This document shows, piece after piece, positions 62,417 to 64,000 of a DNA stretch of 64,000 nucleotides. How positions within the stretch are numbered: position 1 is the first letter of the stretch; each line of letters opens with the position of its first letter. Source of the stretch: Gottfriedia luciferensis. Its GTDB lineage: Bacteria > Bacillota > Bacilli > Bacillales > Bacillaceae_G. The stretch spans positions 235,168-299,167 of the forward strand of contig NZ_MDKC01000034.1 of the NCBI RefSeq assembly GCF_001712755.1, written 5' to 3'. Made by a program: the position numbers and the translations under genes. The notes below the pieces were generated by a model. It had not been told where the DNA came from and ran no database searches. It saw nothing but the letters and a program-made list of their open reading frames with translations.

Positions 62417-63880
62417 TTATTTTGGTAGATGTTGTAAGTATGGCGTTAGGTTAATACCTAATTTAGCCGCAAGTCTCTCACCTAACTTTGCATCTGCACG
62501 ATAGAAGTTACAAACTGCACGAAGCTTAATTTTTTCATCTACACCTGCTAGATCAGCACTAATATTTTTAATAACAGCATCCTGCTCCGTTTTACTATAT
62601 CTATTCCACACTTCCCCTGCTTGGCCGAAGTCATTTGTTTTTTCTATTTTTTTGCGCTCAGAAACACCACTTAATGGTTGAGCTACTTCAACATAATCGG
62701 CATCCTCTTTTGGTGTATCCGAGTAGCTATTTGGCTCAAAGTTAATATGATGTGTTTGCTGACTAAAAGGCATATGACCATCACGTTGACCATTCGCTAC
62801 TTTCGCAAAAGGACAATTAATTGGAAGTTGTAAATAATTTGCCCCAATACGATATCTTTGGGTATCTGAATAAGAGAATAATCTTCCTTGTAGTAACTTA
62901 TCCTCAGATGGTAATATACCAGGAACTAGCACACCTGGATTAAATCCAACTGATTCAGTTTCTGCAAAAATATTTTCAGGGTTTCGATTAAGGACCATCG
63001 TTCCGACAAATTGTCGAGGAATCACATCTTCAAACCAATCTTTTGTAGGATCTAATGGATCAAAATCGAAATCATCCATATCTGCAGGATTTAATACTTG
63101 TACATATAAGTCCCATTCTGGAAAATCTCCGTTTTCAATTGAATCGTATAAATCACGGCTTGCATGATTAAAGTCTATACCTTGAACTTCACTAGCTTCT
63201 TCCATTGAAAGATTTTGAATTCCTTGCTTTGGTACCCAACGATGTTTTATATAAACAGTATTTCCATATTCATTTACCCATTTATATGCGTGAACACTTG
63301 AACCTCTCATTTGACGATAGTTAGCTGGAATACCTTCATCAGAAAATACATGTAATAACATATTTGTTGACTCAGGTGTTAGAGACATGAAATCCCAATA
63401 TCTGTTAGGTGTTTGTAGATTAGTCCTTGGATCAGGCTTTAATGAATGAACCATATCGGGGAATTTCATTGCATCACGAATAAAGAATATAGGAAGATTA
63501 TTACCTACAAAATCATAGTTACCATCTTCAGTATAGAATTTTACAGCAAATCCACGAGGATCACGTAATGTTTCAGGAGAATGTAATCCATGAATAACGG
63601 TTGAGAAACGAGCAAATACTGGTGTTTCTGTTCCGGCATCTTGTAAAAACTTAGCTTTCGTATATTTTTTCATACTATTTTTAGTTATGAAAACACCATG
63701 TGCGCCGGCTCCACGTGCATGCACAACACGCTCAGGTACTCTTTCACGATCAAAATGAGCTAGTTTTTCGATTAATTGATAATCCTCTAATAAAGTTGGA
63801 CCTCTACGTCCCGCTGTAAGTGAATTTTGATTATCTCCAATTGGCACACCTTGATTCGTTGTTAGTCGATTATTTGTCAT
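62417..63880 (-). CDS. katA: monofunctional heme catalase
   Basis: A 487-aa small-subunit catalase that splits hydrogen peroxide. Catalytic His54 is in RVVHARGAGAHG, the distal Asn is in FVGNNLPIFFIRD, and the proximal heme Tyr is in RLFSYSDTQRYRIG. Length and sequence fit clade 3. RBS AAGGAG lies before ATG 63880. Two perfect PerR boxes flank its promoter, so peroxide induction is expected. Confidence 0.97.
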   Translation of the reverse strand: MTNNRLTTNQGVPIGDNQNSLTAGRRGPTLLEDYQLIEKLAHFDRERVPERVVHARGAGAHGVFITKNSMKKYTKAKFLQDAGTETPVFARFSTVIHGLHSPETLRDPRGFAVKFYTEDGNYDFVGNNLPIFFIRDAMKFPDMVHSLKPDPRTNLQTPNRYWDFMSLTPESTNMLLHVFSDEGIPANYRQMRGSSVHAYKWVNEYGNTVYIKHRWVPKQGIQNLSMEEASEVQGIDFNHASRDLYDSIENGDFPEWDLYVQVLNPADMDDFDFDPLDPTKDWFEDVIPRQFVGTMVLNRNPENIFAETESVGFNPGVLVPGILPSEDKLLQGRLFSYSDTQRYRIGANYLQLPINCPFAKVANGQRDGHMPFSQQTHHINFEPNSYSDTPKEDADYVEVAQPLSGVSERKKIEKTNDFGQAGEVWNRYSKTEQDAVIKNISADLAGVDEKIKLRAVCNFYRADAKLGERLAAKLGINLTPYLQHLPK

Positions 63881-63895
63881 ATCATTTCTCCTTAA

Positions 63896-63910
63896 TTATA
63901 ATTATTATAA
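63896..63910. promoter_or_regulatory. PerR box 1 at katA
   Basis: TTATAATTATTATAA is a perfect 7-1-7 inverted repeat equal to the PerR consensus, between the -10 and the katA RBS. Confidence 0.92.
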
Positions 63911-63925
63911 TCTAGTAATAATTAT

Positions 63926-63954
63926 ATAATAGTCTAACTTATAATGAAAATCAA
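63926..63954 (-). promoter_or_regulatory. promoter of katA
   Basis: On the minus strand, TTGATT (63954-63949), 17 bp, TATTAT (63931-63926), between the two PerR boxes. Confidence 0.7.
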
Positions 63955-63961
63955 TATCAAA

Positions 63962-63976
63962 TTATAATTATTATAA
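63962..63976. promoter_or_regulatory. PerR box 2 at katA
   Basis: A second perfect TTATAATTATTATAA, 66 bp from the first and upstream of the -35. Confidence 0.92.
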
Positions 63977-64000
63977 TCTAGGTATCAATATGATTGAATT

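Overview
This window comes from a low-GC, Gram-positive, endospore-forming Bacillaceae chromosome. The evidence is a GerA-type germinant receptor operon, minJ next to ctpB as in Bacillus subtilis, T-box, TPP and purine riboswitches, Fur and PerR boxes of the Bacillus type, strong AGGAGG-like ribosome binding sites and frequent TTG/GTG starts. The genus cannot be fixed from sequence alone. No rRNA, tRNA, CRISPR or prophage is visible. One IS3-family insertion is present, with a broken transposase.

Layout. 1-3955 (minus): leucine/isovalerate catabolism (yngJ, yngH, bccP, yngG, yngF; the last is cut by the window edge). 3956-4778: a long intergenic region with a 21-bp-phased repeat array. 4779-6813 (plus): a secreted permuted NlpC/P60-like hydrolase and an unknown anchored protein. 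6896-8657 (minus): a VC0807-family membrane protein, a GNAT and a TetR regulator, with TetR-type palindromes on their promoter. 8978-12437 (minus): thiamine salvage (thiD-cytX-thiM-thiE) under a TPP riboswitch. 12789-15184 (minus): feoA-feoB plus a 50-codon FeoB-associated Cys-rich protein. 15408-17268 (minus): an FTR1/EfeU iron permease and a lipoprotein. 17442-24042 (minus): a Fur-controlled NIS siderophore operon (two IucA/IucC synthetases, an MFS exporter and a PLP decarboxylase). 24287-26712 (minus): a HAD nucleotidase and two short DMT transporters flanking a Crp/Fnr regulator.

26713-28740 holds two adjacent phased arrays (one made of DnaA-box-like words) and the IS3 element. 28846-35234 (minus) is a complete trpEGDCFBA operon read through two tandem Trp T-boxes. 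36098-40473 (plus) holds the gerA-type operon and an orphan DUF47/PhoU-like gene. 40518-43451 (minus) holds an SDR, a LysR regulator, a small membrane protein and an MBL-fold hydrolase. 43736-47548 holds an APC permease, a purine-riboswitch-controlled NCS2 permease and rluF. 47624-47935 is a tandem array of six 52-bp hairpin units. 48011-53723 holds a large secreted subtilase with a dockerin-like C-terminus, divergent from an HTH/TPR regulator. 53811-58981 (minus) is mtlA-mtlR-mtlF-mtlD. 59335-63880 (minus) holds minJ, ctpB and katA, the last behind two perfect PerR boxes.

How it works together: more than 10 kb is devoted to iron. Ferrous import (Feo), high-affinity FTR1 uptake and siderophore production/export each have one or two Fur boxes at the promoter, and PerR-controlled catalase closes the window. 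The most unusual non-coding signals are the arrays of the 9-mer TGCAAWTAA, or its purine/pyrimidine-conserving relative TGTGGATAW, repeated about every 21 bp. Two TGCAAWTAA arrays end in the same cap element 11 nt after their last copy.
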